From Corythoichthys intestinalis (taxonomy: Eukaryota > Chordata > Actinopteri > Syngnathiformes > Syngnathidae): 64,000 nt of DNA. Of this stretch, positions 48,470 to 60,300 are shown piece by piece. The notes beneath the pieces are model-generated. The model was given only the letters and a program-made list of their open reading frames with translations, ran no database searches and had not been told where the DNA came from. Each line of letters begins with the position of its first letter. Position 1 is the first letter of the stretch. The position numbers and the translations under genes are program-made. The DNA lies in the NCBI RefSeq assembly GCF_030265065.1, contig NC_080402.1, positions 18,921,001 through 18,985,000 of the forward strand. The letters run 5' to 3'.

Positions 48470-48771
48470 GGCCTATTTTTGTTCGTCTTGTATCGTCGCC
48501 GCCTCTTGCGTGTCGTTTGCCCGCGCAGTGCCTGCCGGGAGACCGAGGCGGGTATCGGGCAGGCCCTCCCACAGTCTTCCTCATAGGCGACCTACCCCAG
48601 CCTCCTCCCCCACAGCCAAGCTCCACCAGCCGGCTCGCGCAGGCTTTACTTCGGGCTCGACTTTCAGTTCCTCCGGCCGGCCCCGCTCCTCCGCTGCCCT
48701 CCCCTTCCGCAAGGAGGACCGCGCACTCTGTCAGTCCTCACGTCATGGAAGCTCTCGTCGGGCGCATCAAG
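48470..48771 (+). other. aftph: Aftiphilin 5' non-coding exon and CpG-rich promoter area
   Basis: A GC- and CpG-rich island in an AT-rich region ends in a strong donor (ATCAAG then GTACGC, exon end 48771). It lies in the right place and direction to be the leader exon spliced to the acceptor at about 57309 before the aftiphilin start. It holds one ATG (48745) in a strong context that starts a short upstream frame. The transcription start is not known. Confidence 0.65.
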
Positions 48772-49689
48772 GTACGCCAAGAGTTGTTCTATTTCATCCC
48801 TTGTTGCTCTTTTCAATAACAGGAAGACGAAGGCGCCCGCTGTCAATGGTATAGCTTGTGGCTTAGCTCCGTTTAGCTGCGCAGTTAGCCACGCCTGATG
48901 CTAACAAACCTGCTCGCCGCTACTTGACGACACTCGTGTCATGTTTTTCACTTCGGAATACACTTTAACTCACACAAGAATGATTTGTCGTCGCCGAGTT
49001 TAAAGGCGGAAGTGAAAAACAGCTTATCTTCGTTATCGACTGTCGGCTATCCGCTTCGCCTCCGTTCTGCCCGTATCCGACGCACTTGTCGCATTTTGTC
49101 GTCAAACGTGAAAACATTCACAACGTCACAACCAATTTAGCCACTTCGAATTTGTGAGAGTTCCCCTGAAGTCCGCCAAAGTTGTCCGTTTTGGGGCTAT
49201 CCAAAGCCGATGCTAGCCTGTTAGCTCGTTAGCCTCCCAACACAAACAAACGTGTGACAAGTGAGCAAATAGTGTCAAAAAGTGGGCAAACTTGACTGCA
49301 CTCGGGTCGTAAATGTAGATTTGTTTGAAAAAGTTCAAATATAAATAGATTTACCTGACACCGGCGTTTGTAGATGCGTCATTTAAATACGGTTATAATG
49401 CTGGACATAAACTATTATTTTTCAGAAACTGGTATTTACTATGAAAGTTGGACTCCCATAAACCGATGAAAGTGCCTTAATTTCTGGCCAGTTTGGGGTG
49501 ACCTTTTTTGGTAATACGAGGTAACAACTTTTATATTTTTCTTAATAATTATCATATTTTAAAAACTTAGGCATTGCTTTAAAGCTTGCTAATCAATTAT
49601 ACAAATAAGTTAAAACAAAGATGTATTAGAAAGCCAAAGACCCAGGTTTATAAATAAAGGACAAAAAATATTTAGCCCTATTGTAGGGC
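48772..49689 (+). other. Start of aftph intron 1
   Basis: No element ends are seen up to about 49690. The first ~450 bp remain CpG-rich with GTTAGC/GCTAGC-type motifs, then the sequence becomes AT-rich. Confidence 0.4.
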
Positions 49690-50353
49690 ATTCATTTAAA
49701 AGTCATTGGCTGCTTCAAACGTCTGATTCATTTGGACTGGGAGAGGCATTCGCTGCCAGCCCATCAAACGCTGTCAATAGCACTGAAACATGAGCATTCA
49801 CAGCTAGTCCTCCCAGGTTAAAGGGATCCTCGATCTTTAAGACAAGTAATTCTTAAAAGATAAATGTTAGTATGAGTTACAATAATTTGAAATTAAAACC
49901 CCTCAATGTTTTCGTTTTAATAAAGTTTGTAAAATTAAGTGATAGGTCGACATTCTTGTTACGTCGCAGAGCGTGACGTCACCGGGCCCGTTGCCGAACT
50001 TCCAGCGTGTCACTGGTTAGCTACCACAACGTGTCGTCGGTTCTGCCCTTCCAATTTGAACCAGATCGGAAATGTGAAGAGCAGGACAGCACTGTCGGTC
50101 GTTCACAAGACGAGCAGCAAAGGCAAAATGAGAGCAGGAAATACAGTAGGCCTACCTGATAAGACAAGAGTTGGGGAAAACTGGTGATGTACTAGCGACA
50201 AGTGCATCTCAATGCCAACGGAGCAAGAGAGTGTATGCTGTTGAGAACTCCGCTTAGGGTTAGCAGATCTTCAAGGTAAGCTATTGCGTTTCCAAACTTA
50301 TCCCAGTATAATTATGTAGATTGTTAGCATCCAGAGCTGTCGTGTGCTTTACA

Positions 50354-50460
50354 TACAGTACGGGCCAAAAGTTTGAACACACCTTGTCATTCATGCATTT
50401 TTATTTTAATGACTATTGACATTATAAACTCTCACTGAAAGTAATAAAGCTATAAATGCG
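50354..50460. mobile_element. Tc1-like end fragment
   Basis: TACAGTACGGGCCAAAAGTT followed by TGAACACACCTT resembles the end of a common fish Tc1-type element. The other end is not found. Confidence 0.45.
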
Positions 50461-50569
50461 CACGTGTGATAGTCAGGATCGGAGTCGTGTCGTGGCTGAC
50501 TGTCCTCATTAAATTAGTCATCTGACAGGAACAAATCCTGGAATCGAGTGTAATCCATGTCTTGTACAT

Positions 50570-51093
50570 TGTAACGCGTGGTAGGTAGGATACGTGCATA
50601 AAAGTACCAAAAAGGGGAGAAGCTTCCACTTATGCACATTTATTCACAAAAAATATTTCCACCTTGACAACTCGTCACTCGGGAGCTCAGCGGTACGCAC
50701 ACATGCATTCCCAGACGAACTCCAACATAAAAGTAAGGTCCATGTCAGTCACTGTTGTCACTGTAGCTTGCCATAGTGCTTTAATTATTTGGTATGATTT
50801 GGTGAAAACTCCCATCTAAGAATAGTCCACAAAAAAGATGGCAATAGTAAATCCGCGTTTTTTCACTCACGCTAAGATTCAGGAATTGGACCAATCCCAT
50901 GGCAATGTTGCTGTCAGATCCAGAAAATAGATGGATCCCTTACTTGACTGAGGATCCACGAAAAATGTTCGGGCGCCAGTTGAAACGCGTGGTAGGTAGA
51001 AAACGTGCATAAAAGTTCCAAAAAGGGGAGAAGCTTCCACTTATGCACATTTATTCACAAAAAATAATAATTCCACTTTGACCACATACGTCA
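50570..51093 (-). mobile_element. Very small LTR-flanked fossil (TRIM-like)
   Basis: Two direct repeats of about 108 and 113 bp (50570-50677 and 50981-51093), each with TG...CA borders, enclose about 300 bp without any coding frame. Next to the right-hand repeat, read on the minus strand, is a sequence resembling a retroelement primer-binding site (TGGCGCCCGAACA). It is a non-coding LTR-retrotransposon relic. The repeats still agree closely, so it is not among the oldest elements here. Family unknown. Confidence 0.5.
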
Positions 51094-51149
51094 CTCCCCT
51101 TGATTCCATTTGCCTGAAAATAGCATCCAAAAGCAGCACATCGTGGCAT
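51094..51149 (-). pseudogene. Start of a THAP domain
   Basis: From ATG at 51149 the minus strand reads MPRCAAFGCYFQANGIKG, the usual beginning of a THAP domain (Cys-x4-Cys after the initiator). The frame is cut at the border of the LTR fossil (51093), so nothing functional is made. Confidence 0.6.
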
Positions 51150-51320
51150 TTTACTTCGAGAGTTTAGGCAGCAATACGCAATTGTTGTACAGGCTACACA
51201 TTTGGAAACCCCATTTACATCATCACTGCAAGCCCGCAAAACATGGCGCCAACTATCGGTCAAAATATGTACTAAATATTATAAAATAATTGCCATTGAT
51301 TTAACATTTTATGTGTTTCT

Positions 51321-52751
51321 TAGGGATGGGAATTGATAGGATTTTTACGATTCCGATTCCATTATCGATATTGCTTAACGATTCGATTCTTTATCGATTC
51401 TCTTATCGATTCTAATTTGGGGAAAAAGAAGAACAAACGTTTTGATTGGCATCGAGTTTGTTTAATCAGAACTCACAACCTTACAAACTCACAACGAAAT
51501 CAAAAGAGGCCCAAAGCCTCAATGTTAACTGTGGCAATAAGTGGCAAACACACAAGAATGTGTAACATTTTACTGAAACATTTAACTAATAGAAATAAAA
51601 AATATTGGTATATATTGGCAGATAGGTTGTTGTTCTGCCTTTGGCAATATGTGTTAAAGCAGGGGTCCCCAAACTTTTTCCTGTGAGGGCCACATAACTT
51701 TTCCCTTCTCTGATGAGGGGCCGGGGTCAGTTTGTAACAGAAAAAGTGTGACGATTGCAGAAGTGCATAAATGTAAAAAAATATTGTTTTTCAGAAAGCC
51801 ACAATCAAATAACCCTTTCTGGATTCTTCACGAAATGAAAATAAATAAAATAAAAATAATAATATAATAATAATAATTAATAATAAAAACACTATTAATT
51901 AAATAGATAATAACCAAAAAACCCTCTCTGAATTCTTCAAGGAAAAAGGCCAGGAAATAAATAACACGATTGAGAAAAAAAAAAAAATCAAAATGGCCGG
52001 ACCAAATGTGGAGGCGGGCCGTATTTGGGCCGCGGGCCGCAGTTTGGGCACCCGAAGAAATGCCGCATCCAACCGAGTGAGCGAGCGAAGTGAGAGAGGG
52101 AAACACTTCAACGAGCCTACGTTCTTTGTTAATGTTAATATCTACAGAGGCAACGCCTGTATGTATCATCTTTTGTGTTGTTGTTGTTGCGTTTCCACTC
52201 GCGATCGGACACTTAAATCCAGTTGTGTAGTGGTTTGAACGATGTGCTAATGCTAGCGAACGAATGCTAACCATACTGTTATTAGCAGCTAATCATCGCT
52301 GTTTACGTTGATGCAAACCTGTTTGTTATTGGGGACGAAATTGATTTGTTTCATTTCTATTCTTAGTTTCACTCTTCAAGTGATGGTTACCTCCACCTTG
52401 CAATGACTGCAAGTCGCTTTATTGTAATTTTTCCTCGTGAAGTGAAGACACACTTTAGAGCGTTTGAACCTACGTGCTGTCATTGTTATGTTTATGGCTG
52501 CAATGCTCGTGCTTACCCGTCGTAACCTTTCATTTTCACACTTTCCTGGTGAAGTGTAGTCAAACTTTGGAGCGAGTGGTTCTTGGCGCCATGCTAGTTT
52601 GATGCGTCTGGACAACGAGACACGTCACGACGCAATACGCGTCTTTAGGAATCGTTAAAGGGATTGTTAAGGCTTTTTCATTGTGATGTCGAGGCCTCGA
52701 AACACTCGGAACCGGTTCCGAATTGGAATCGGATTTCGATTCCCATCCCTA
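51321..52751. mobile_element. hAT-type element, TAGGGATGGGAATTGA ends
   Basis: The ends TAGGGATGGGAATTGA and TTCGATTCCCATCCCTA are inverse. An exact 8-bp duplication, GTGTTTCT, flanks it (51313-51320 and 52752-52759). The matching undisturbed sequence is at about 610-640 in inverse. It contains a further element at 51660-52054. Confidence 0.95.
51660..52054 (-). mobile_element. hAT-type element, CAGGGGTCCCCAAACT ends (nested, reversed)
   Basis: It begins CAGGGGTCCCCAAACTTTTT and ends with the GGGCCGCGGGCCGCAGTTTG text, in inverse to 12985-15085. The last bases are diverged and no target duplication remains. Confidence 0.78.
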
Positions 52752-52994
52752 GTGTTTCTAACAACTTATTTTACTACAAGAGAACAATTGTGGTTTATTA
52801 GAGCCTACATGTATTTAAGGTAGAGGATCCCTTTAAATGAATTCGACGTCTATAGTTGTCAGTGGTAGGCAATGCATATCGCCCACGCTGCAAATTTGAA
52901 TAAAAATGGCTAATCTGTTATCAATTTATCATGGAAATCCTTTTCTGACCTTTGACCTCATTACCTTCAATTTTTAAAAAACTTTGGTAAAGTC

Positions 52995-54451
52995 TAAGCT
53001 TGAGAACGATAAACCGATACGACCGGATATCCGGTTTTACAGGTGAGAGATACAGCTGTATCGATAGTTAAGTTACCATTCGACAGTAATTAGCCATTAA
53101 ATATTCGGTGAACTGATAGTTGAGATAAAATTCGGCTATCGCGAGCACAGGAATCGGCTTCTGATGCCTAGCTCAATGCATTGCTTAAAATGATAATAAT
53201 TTAGCTTTTACTTCACATGCTGCGCTTGTCATTCACCACACAGCGCACTTAGATCGAGACCGCATGCATGATATAATATGGACAAGCACTACTCACAGTC
53301 GTGGTTGCCTCAACGTCCCATGCATTTCTGCAGAACCGCCACTCGTCGCCGTCATTACCCGATCGTCACGGGCGTGTCATAACAACGCGAGAGCTAACAA
53401 AACCACTGTAACGCACGCTCCGTAGCGTTTTCTTCACAGCCCAAAACAAAACTAGTAGTAGCAACGAAGCAACATGCTAAAACAATGGACAGTTTGATCA
53501 CCGATGCCAGCGACGTGCAGCGATTGATTTTCAACGCACCCAGGAAAACAAAAGTTGGACTTTGAAGTGATGAAGGCAGCCAGATCTGTTCGCATGGGAC
53601 AGAGCTTGTGTGAAGTGTTCAGCGGTACAGAGATCGTGTGTTTTTAACCCTGAAAACTAACCCACTACAATGGTGAAAAGGGCGGCATATTGTTTCCACG
53701 ACACGCAGTCTACTTAAACATGAACATGTGAATTAGTTGATCTTCCTCAAGAAAAGTCTGCCCTTCAAAAAAAATATGGACAGTGATGAGGAATAAGAAA
53801 TGAAGCACAGGCATAAGTGAATGACTTTGCTGTGTGTAAGGTTAAAGTAATGATTATTGACCTGTCTGTCTAAAATGCCATGTTTTTACTTCCCCAATTA
53901 TACCAGTCGTAAAGCATAATTTATTATTTATGATAACACTAGCAGGTTTAATTCTTTTTTTTTTCTTTTTCTAGAGCTGCTGCATGTAATATTTTTTGTT
54001 TGTAAGATGTTTACGTTGAAAGTTTGCACCGAAATTAGTTCTTGTGTTAAAAACACCAGGAAATACAGTAATTGAATTGCTGCACTTTATTGTTGTCTGT
54101 CACTGGAGTTTTATTTTATTATCAATCCCATCCAACAAAATGACGGTCATATAGTAAGCCTTATTATTTTATTTTTTTTCATGAAAAAATATAACATTGG
54201 TATGAAATTTTGTTGTTTAATTTTGCTATATTAGAAATGTGGTCTTTTTTGTAGATGTTTAAAATACTGTAAAAGCACACACACAACAAATGTTTACTAT
54301 CATATCGTTTTCACTCTGTATCGAACCGTATCGTTCTTAAACTGTATTGAATCGCTCGGCCTTAAAAATGTATCGTTTTTTTTAATCAAATCTTAACCTG
54401 TGTATCTAGATACATATCGAATCGGCTTTATGCCAGAGATTCCCAACCCTA
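52995..54451. mobile_element. hAT-type element, TAGGGTTGGGAATC end
   Basis: The right end in inverse is TAGGGTTGGGAATCTCTGGC; the left end TAAGCTTGAGAACG is a diverged match. The flanks GTAAAGTC and GTAAAAGC agree at 6 of 8 bases. Inside are ATCGTATCG-type motifs near both ends and no transposase. Confidence 0.55.
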
Positions 54452-54772
54452 GTAAAAGCTTCCGCTTTGTGTTACAAATATTTTCTACAAGTTTGATCAT
54501 AATCCCTTTATACGTCTTAAATTATCTTGAAAATTAAACATCGACAACTGAATACATAACCTCTGCTTTCCGTTTGCTGCATATTCATATACTGACAGAG
54601 TTGAAAATGCAACAATGAATTTATTTTTTTTCTCAATCATATAATTGCAATTCATACCTCGTGTCTACATATTCACATCACATTATGGGTCACATAGGCC
54701 ACACTTATATACCAAATGTTGATATGGCCTACGTGAATGAACAAACAATGCATTACTAGAATATATAACGAG
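54452..54772. other. Intronic spacer
   Basis: AT-rich, nothing recognised. Confidence 0.5.
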
Positions 54773-55644
54773 TAGAGGCGTGCAAATTTTCCGATTCTTA
54801 GATTATTCGCGATTCGGCCGTGGAAGATTCGAGAACCATTCACAAACATCCAAGTTCCGATTATTTACCCATACCAGGTAAAGCGGAACTAAAACACAGT
54901 CAGTGCTGTCTACGGGACGAGAGTAAATATCATGTTCCACTCATTCCGCTAGATAAAAAAACAATAATACCTGACTGCGGTCGACAGCCGCTACAAACAA
55001 CGCCCAGATGCTAGTTGCTACAAACAGACATCCACATAATGCTACAGTAGATATCACATATATATGGAACTAGATGCGAAATGACAGACGGCGGTGTTAG
55101 AACATGTATAGAGAACTAGATGCGAAATGACAGACTTGCCGGCGTTAGTAAATAGCCGCCATCTTAAAGCAGTAGACTTCTCTGTTGTAGTGAACCTAGT
55201 CAACTTTTTATCTAAAATACTCCTAAATCGGCAACATCTTTACTTCAATCTATCTTCAAATGATAAAAGTTTTAAAACTTTCACATGTCGAATTATGGAA
55301 ATATTATCCAAAATAAAACATGAATATAATTATAATAATTAGAAAATTATGGAATAACGGGAGCAATTTTAACAACTTTAATGGTTGATTCACAACATTA
55401 AATTAATTGAATGTAGTTTAAAGCTGCTGATACAAAATGGGGACTTGAGTATTTTATTTACTGTTTTGAACTGTTAACTTGATACTTAAATAGTAGTTTT
55501 GTTTTGCTTGAGACGATTTTTAAACAATTTTGGAATTAATGTATGAAACATTAGAAGCGGAAGGGGGGGGGGGTGCATCAATAATGGAATCGTTGCCTCT
55601 GAATCGTAATCGAATCGTTAGGTGCCCCAAGATTCCCAGCTCTA
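54773..55644. mobile_element. hAT-type element, TAGAGGCGTGCAAA / TAGAGCTGGGAATC ends
   Basis: It starts TAGAGGCGTGCAAATTTTCC and ends GATTCCCAGCTCTA. The flanks ATAACGAG and ATAATGAG agree at 7 of 8 bases. The inside (54950-55400) is shared with two other elements (27251-28029 and 41119-41790). Confidence 0.8.
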
Positions 55645-56094
55645 ATAATGAGTAGTGCTGCAACGATTAATTAACTCGAGGAATTCGTTTAGAAAAAGGC
55701 TTCAAATCAAATTTTGCTGCTCCGTTAAAAATAGACCTGTGAGAAATTCATAGCAAAGTTAATTGAAAGTTCATATCATTTAAAAAAATAATAGAGAAGT
55801 GAATAAATTAATATAAACTATGCAATTTTTTGTACCCTACCCATTAAAAGAATCTGAATCGAGAACCGTTTGGAACCGGAATCGAAATGTCGAATTGAAA
55901 TCGGAACCGGAATCGTTCAAATTCAAACGATGCCCAACGCTACTGCTAGTAGTAATTTTATTTTCACACACACAGTCCAAAAGACTTGGGCAGCATCACC
56001 CATATGGAACATGATCATTCAATATACAATGGAACATGATCATTCAATGCCAACCATTCCTGTTGAGATCTGACGTTTCAGAAAAATTGATAGC
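55645..56094. repeat. Repeat scraps
   Basis: 55653-55730 is a truncated left end of the 5494 family (TAGTGCTGCAACGATTAATT). 55850-55945 is rich in GGAACCGGAATCG, like the arms of the TAGGGATGGGAA family. Confidence 0.5.
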
Positions 56095-56270
56095 AATTTA
56101 CTCATTGGCTGCCATCAACTGAGAGCTGCCCAATCCATTTGAAATGGGAGGGGTTGGCACTGAATGAACAAATGTTCATTTGCTGCCAAACCCTCCCAGT
56201 TCAAAAGGATTGGATGTCTACTAATGACAAATTTACTGCAGATCGATGAATAGAGCCATGTGATCTTTGT
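56095..56270. repeat. Palindromic repeat P, uninterrupted copy
   Basis: The inverted arms GGCTGCCATCAACTG and GGATGTCTACTAATGAC enclose AATCCATTTGAAATGGGAGG and its near inverse TCCCAGTTCAAAAGGATT. Confidence 0.6.
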
Positions 56271-56294
56271 CAGTTGCACTGAAAGAGTTCAAAG

Positions 56295-57196
56295 TACCGT
56301 AATTTCCCGAATATAAGGTGCACCCATGTATAACGTGCACCTCAAATTTACTTGTAAAATCTAGGGGAAATTATTGTACCCGTTTATAACGCGCACCCTA
56401 ATTTTAGCACCAATGAATAGAAGAATACAAGAAAACAGAGCTCGTGTACAGATAGAGAAATGTCATTGTACTGACTGGTGAAACACAGCACAAGCATAGC
56501 ACATTGGTAGTTCAAAACATTACCGTAAACTGACAATATGTACGGTAATATTATGATTTTACAGCTTCTCCAACTTACCAGAAATCCAGAAGAAAACAAA
56601 ACAGATGTGACTTTTCTTTTAAAGGCTGCTGTATAACTTGCTCGTTTCATCATGATGAATAAATGTTTCTTCCATGGATTGATACGGTAAAATAAAAGTG
56701 GGGCCTGAGGTCGGAAAACGGAAAGAGCGCATCGCTGTGTGTAACAAGAGGAACTATTGTTATTTGGTTTTGAGTTTCCCGAGGGACAGATATAGTTGAT
56801 AGTTTGTCATGGTCCGAGTTGCAATAAACGTTGACTCAAATGAGTTCAAGAAACTAAATTCTGTGCTTTATAAAGAGTGAAAAAAGCACAATTTAACACA
56901 GACGAAATCATTCGACCAATCAGAGTGGTATACCGTAACAAGTATTACCGAAACAAAATGGTGACGTCATGTACCGTAATGGTCGGCAACGGATCGCTGC
57001 ATACAGAAAACGATCGCCGCATACGTTTTCTGTAACACAACATGGCCGTGTCAATTAAAAAAAAAAAAGTCTTTAGATATATATAATGTATATATATTTC
57101 TCTCTCCATCCATGTACCCTTCTATAATGCGCACCCATGATTTCACAAGTTGATTTGGGGGGAAAAAGTGCGCGTTATATTCAGGAAATTACGGTA
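56295..57196. mobile_element. MITE with TACCGTAATTTCC ends
   Basis: The left end TACCGTAATTTCCCGAATAT and the right end in inverse TACCGTAATTTCCTGAATAT form a strong inverted repeat over about 29 bp. It is a relative of 2927-3715. It stops 112 bp before the aftph acceptor. No coding frame is present. Confidence 0.85.
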
Positions 57197-57336
57197 TTAA
57201 TTTTTTTTTAAAAAAACTTAGTTGCAGCTGGAAGGAGAGAATTTTTTTATTTTGTGAGAGAGTATGATTTGTTTCCACGGGAACGCTGATGCATCTTTCA
57301 TTTGTACAGCAGGTGTAGCAGGACGGACAAGTCTCC

Positions 57337-60300
57337 ATGGAGCCTGACGTCATCCGCTTGTACTCGTCGTCCCCGCCGCCGATGGAGGATGCCGAGGAGG
57401 AAGACGAGGATGAGTTCGGCGACTTCGGCGGCTTCTCGACTGTGTCGGCCAGCGTCAGCTTCTCCGAGTTGGACGCGCCGGAACAGGCGCACGCGCCAGA
57501 TGCCACCTCGCCGCCCGAGCTCCTTAATGGCCGTACTGCCGTGCCGGGGATGCGGCATGAGGTAAAGGCCAACGGCGTGGCTCCCGGGAGCCACCCAGCG
57601 CTTATTCTCGGCGGCGACCACACAGACTTGAAGAAACCGGACCCTCATATCGCGGACGGCGAGATCATCACCAACGGATTCACTACGTCAGATGTCAAGC
57701 CGGGTCCACAGATGTTTGTCCGTCGTCACGCCGACAGTGACAATGGAAGCGTGGACGGCGTGGAGACAGAGTTTGCTGATTTTGCCGCATTCTCGAACAC
57801 TGACCGCCAGGGATGCGTCTCGCGGTGCGTAGACGGAACGAATGCAGATGAAGCGACACCTAACTCTGAGGCCAAGCCTCTTTCTGTATCACGCAACACT
57901 CAGCCGGACTCCGAAAGAAGTGACGCTGATTTTGCACACCACGCGGTCGTTACTTGCACAAAAGAACCTCACGACGGTGTCCAGTGCGACGGCGTCTGTC
58001 TCAATGGCGTTGACGACATCCGTGCGGAATCCCCGAGTGTCAATGACGCCTCGCATCTGAATGGCGTCTCTATTGACGAAGGCGCCGGTGTCTCGTCGCC
58101 GTCGGACGAAAGGATCTCAGAGACTGAAACGGAGACGTCGTTAGGCCGTCCGTTGTCCACGGACGCCTTGGAGGAATACGGTGACATGAGCACGACGGGC
58201 TCCGCTCCGTCACCGCCGCCCCTCCAGGAAGAGAACGCCGACCACAGTCAGCTGGAGGACGATGAGGAGTTTGGGGACTTTGGAGATGCGGGCTCATATG
58301 GCGAGCAGGCCTTTGTGGACTTTAACCACCAAGAAGTGTGCCCGCCGCAAGCCGACGACTCTTTTGGCGAATTCAACGCGCCCAAACTTGATGAGGAGGG
58401 AGGAGACTCTTTGGTCAGTTCCTCAGGCACCGACGGTGAATGGAAGGCATTCGGAGAGGCGGCGCAGGTGACGGAAGGCGAGTCAACAACCACCGAATCG
58501 TGGGCGGCGTTCGGCTCGGAGGGCGCCGCCGAGGAGTCATGGCACGAGGCAGAAACTTCCTCTACCGTTGACCAGGACAACAGCAGACACACCAATGTGA
58601 GACGTTTGTTGACACATTCAAATAGATTGGACGTCTATTGTTGTCAGTAACAGCCAATCAGTTAACGTTATCGGGTCATCAGTATATTGTAAACGTCTTT
58701 TTAACCCAAACTGATTCCAGCCATTTTCATCTTGCGGCTTAACACTGCAATTGCCGGATATTCTCCCAAACTATAGGGGGCAGTAAAAAGCATCTAGACG
58801 AGAAGAACTACGACTTTTTGCTAGTAGCAGATCATGTGTTTGAATATTTTTTTTAGATCGTAAATGTCAAGGATCCCCTTCTAAATGTATGTCGGGTTTG
58901 TCTCTGCAGGAGGTGCTGTGGAGTCGGGTGGAAAAGTTATTGGAGGCCAGCTTCCCTCAGCCCGCCAGGTGCCCCTCGCCCTCTGCTGAGGAGCGCATAG
59001 TGTCGCTCAAGACTCTTCTGAAGGCACCTGAGGATGTCAGCAGGTGGAGTTCGCATGAGCAAATGCAAGCTGTCGGCTGACTTGTGGGTCAGCATAATAA
59101 TGATGGTGTTTGTGTTTGTATAGTGCGCTCCATGGCGGCGTGTGGTCGCAGCTTCAAGACATTCATGAGGCGGTAGGCCTCAGACATCAGTGGGGGGGCT
59201 CCTACTGCAACAAAACTCTGCTCAGCTGTCTTGGCATCGACACGCGGAACATTGTGAGAATACATTCCAAGTACTCTGTATTAAATGAGCAATAGATTAA
59301 AAATGATGGTGTACACAATCCTGACAACAACATGAGCAAAAATATTCAAATTAATAATTGGATTTTAATTGGGAATGAGGATTTTGTTGGGGGAGCAATG
59401 GATAATTGAATGTTTTTAGATGCGGGAACTAATTTTGGAAATCCCAGTATGTGAAAATAATCAAAACTCATACATAATTTGGGTAGAAATCATATTTCTA
59501 CGAAGAACATTGATTAAAATTGTAATTCTTAGTTTTTAGCTTCTGCAGCTGGGGGTCGGACTGCCAAGGCCCACGCCTTTGGCTGCTGCTTTACTCTCTA
59601 CGCACCCGACCCCTTTGGCCCATCCCACAGGTGGTGAGCCCATGGGAAGACACGCCTCTGCAATATTACGTGGACATCCGGGACAGTGCCTCTGGATTGG
59701 CAGACCGGGGTGGTGGTCCCCCCTTTTTAAGAAGTGGGACCAGAGGGGGTGTTCCAATTACAGAGGGCTCACGCTCCTCAGCCTCCCCGGTAAAGTCTAT
59801 TCAAGGGTGTTGGAGAGGAGGGTCCATCGGGAAGTCGAGTCTCTGATTCAGGAGGAGCAGTGTGGTTTTCATCCCGGCTGTGGAACAGTGGACTAGCTCT
59901 ACACCCTCGGCATGGTCCTCGAGGGTGCATGGGAGTTTGCCCAACCAGCCTACATGTGTTTTGTGGATCTGGAGAAGGCCCTCGACCATGTGCCTCGGGG
60001 ACTCCTGTGGGGGGTGCTCCGGGAGTACGGGGTACAGAGCCCCTTGTTAAGGACTGTTGGGTGGGTCCCTGTACGACTGGTGTCAGAGTTTGGTCCGTAT
60101 GGCCGGCAGTAAGTCGAATTTGTTCCCAGTGAGGGTAGGACTCCGCCAAGGCTGCCCTTTGTCACCGATTCTGTTCATAATTTTTATGGACAGAATTTCT
60201 AGGCGCAGCCGAAGCGTTGAGGGGGTCTGGTTTGGTGATCTCAGCATTGCATCTCTGCTTTTTGCATATGATGTATTGCTGTTGGCTTCATCAAGCCGTG

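Larger units (their letters stand above)
49822..52832 (-). mobile_element. Kolobok-like element with THAP fragment and several nested insertions
   Basis: The ends AGGGATCCTC and GAGGATCCCT are exact inverses and sit inside TTAA at 49818-49821 and 52833-52836. An empty version of the site occurs at 62.9 kb. On the minus strand it carries the start of a THAP domain. It has been hit by a Tc1-type fragment (50354), a small LTR fossil (50570-51093) and a hAT-type element (51321-52751). The copy at 557-1492 is a shorter relative. Confidence 0.85.
49690..52880. repeat. Palindromic repeat P, split by the 49822-52832 element
   Basis: 49720-49817 followed by 52837-52880 reads as one copy of repeat P. 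The copy at 62870-62970 has the same text without the insertion (CTCCTCCCAG, then TTTAAATGAATTGGACATC). Confidence 0.75.

Noticed and set aside
48510-48854. Plus-strand open frames in the aftph leader region
   Set aside because: They arise from CpG-rich sequence, lack an ATG at the apparent start, and are cut by the donor at 48771.
57189-57623. Minus-strand frames opposite aftph exon 1
   Set aside because: Mirror frames of a GC-rich coding exon; the plus-strand frame has clear homology.
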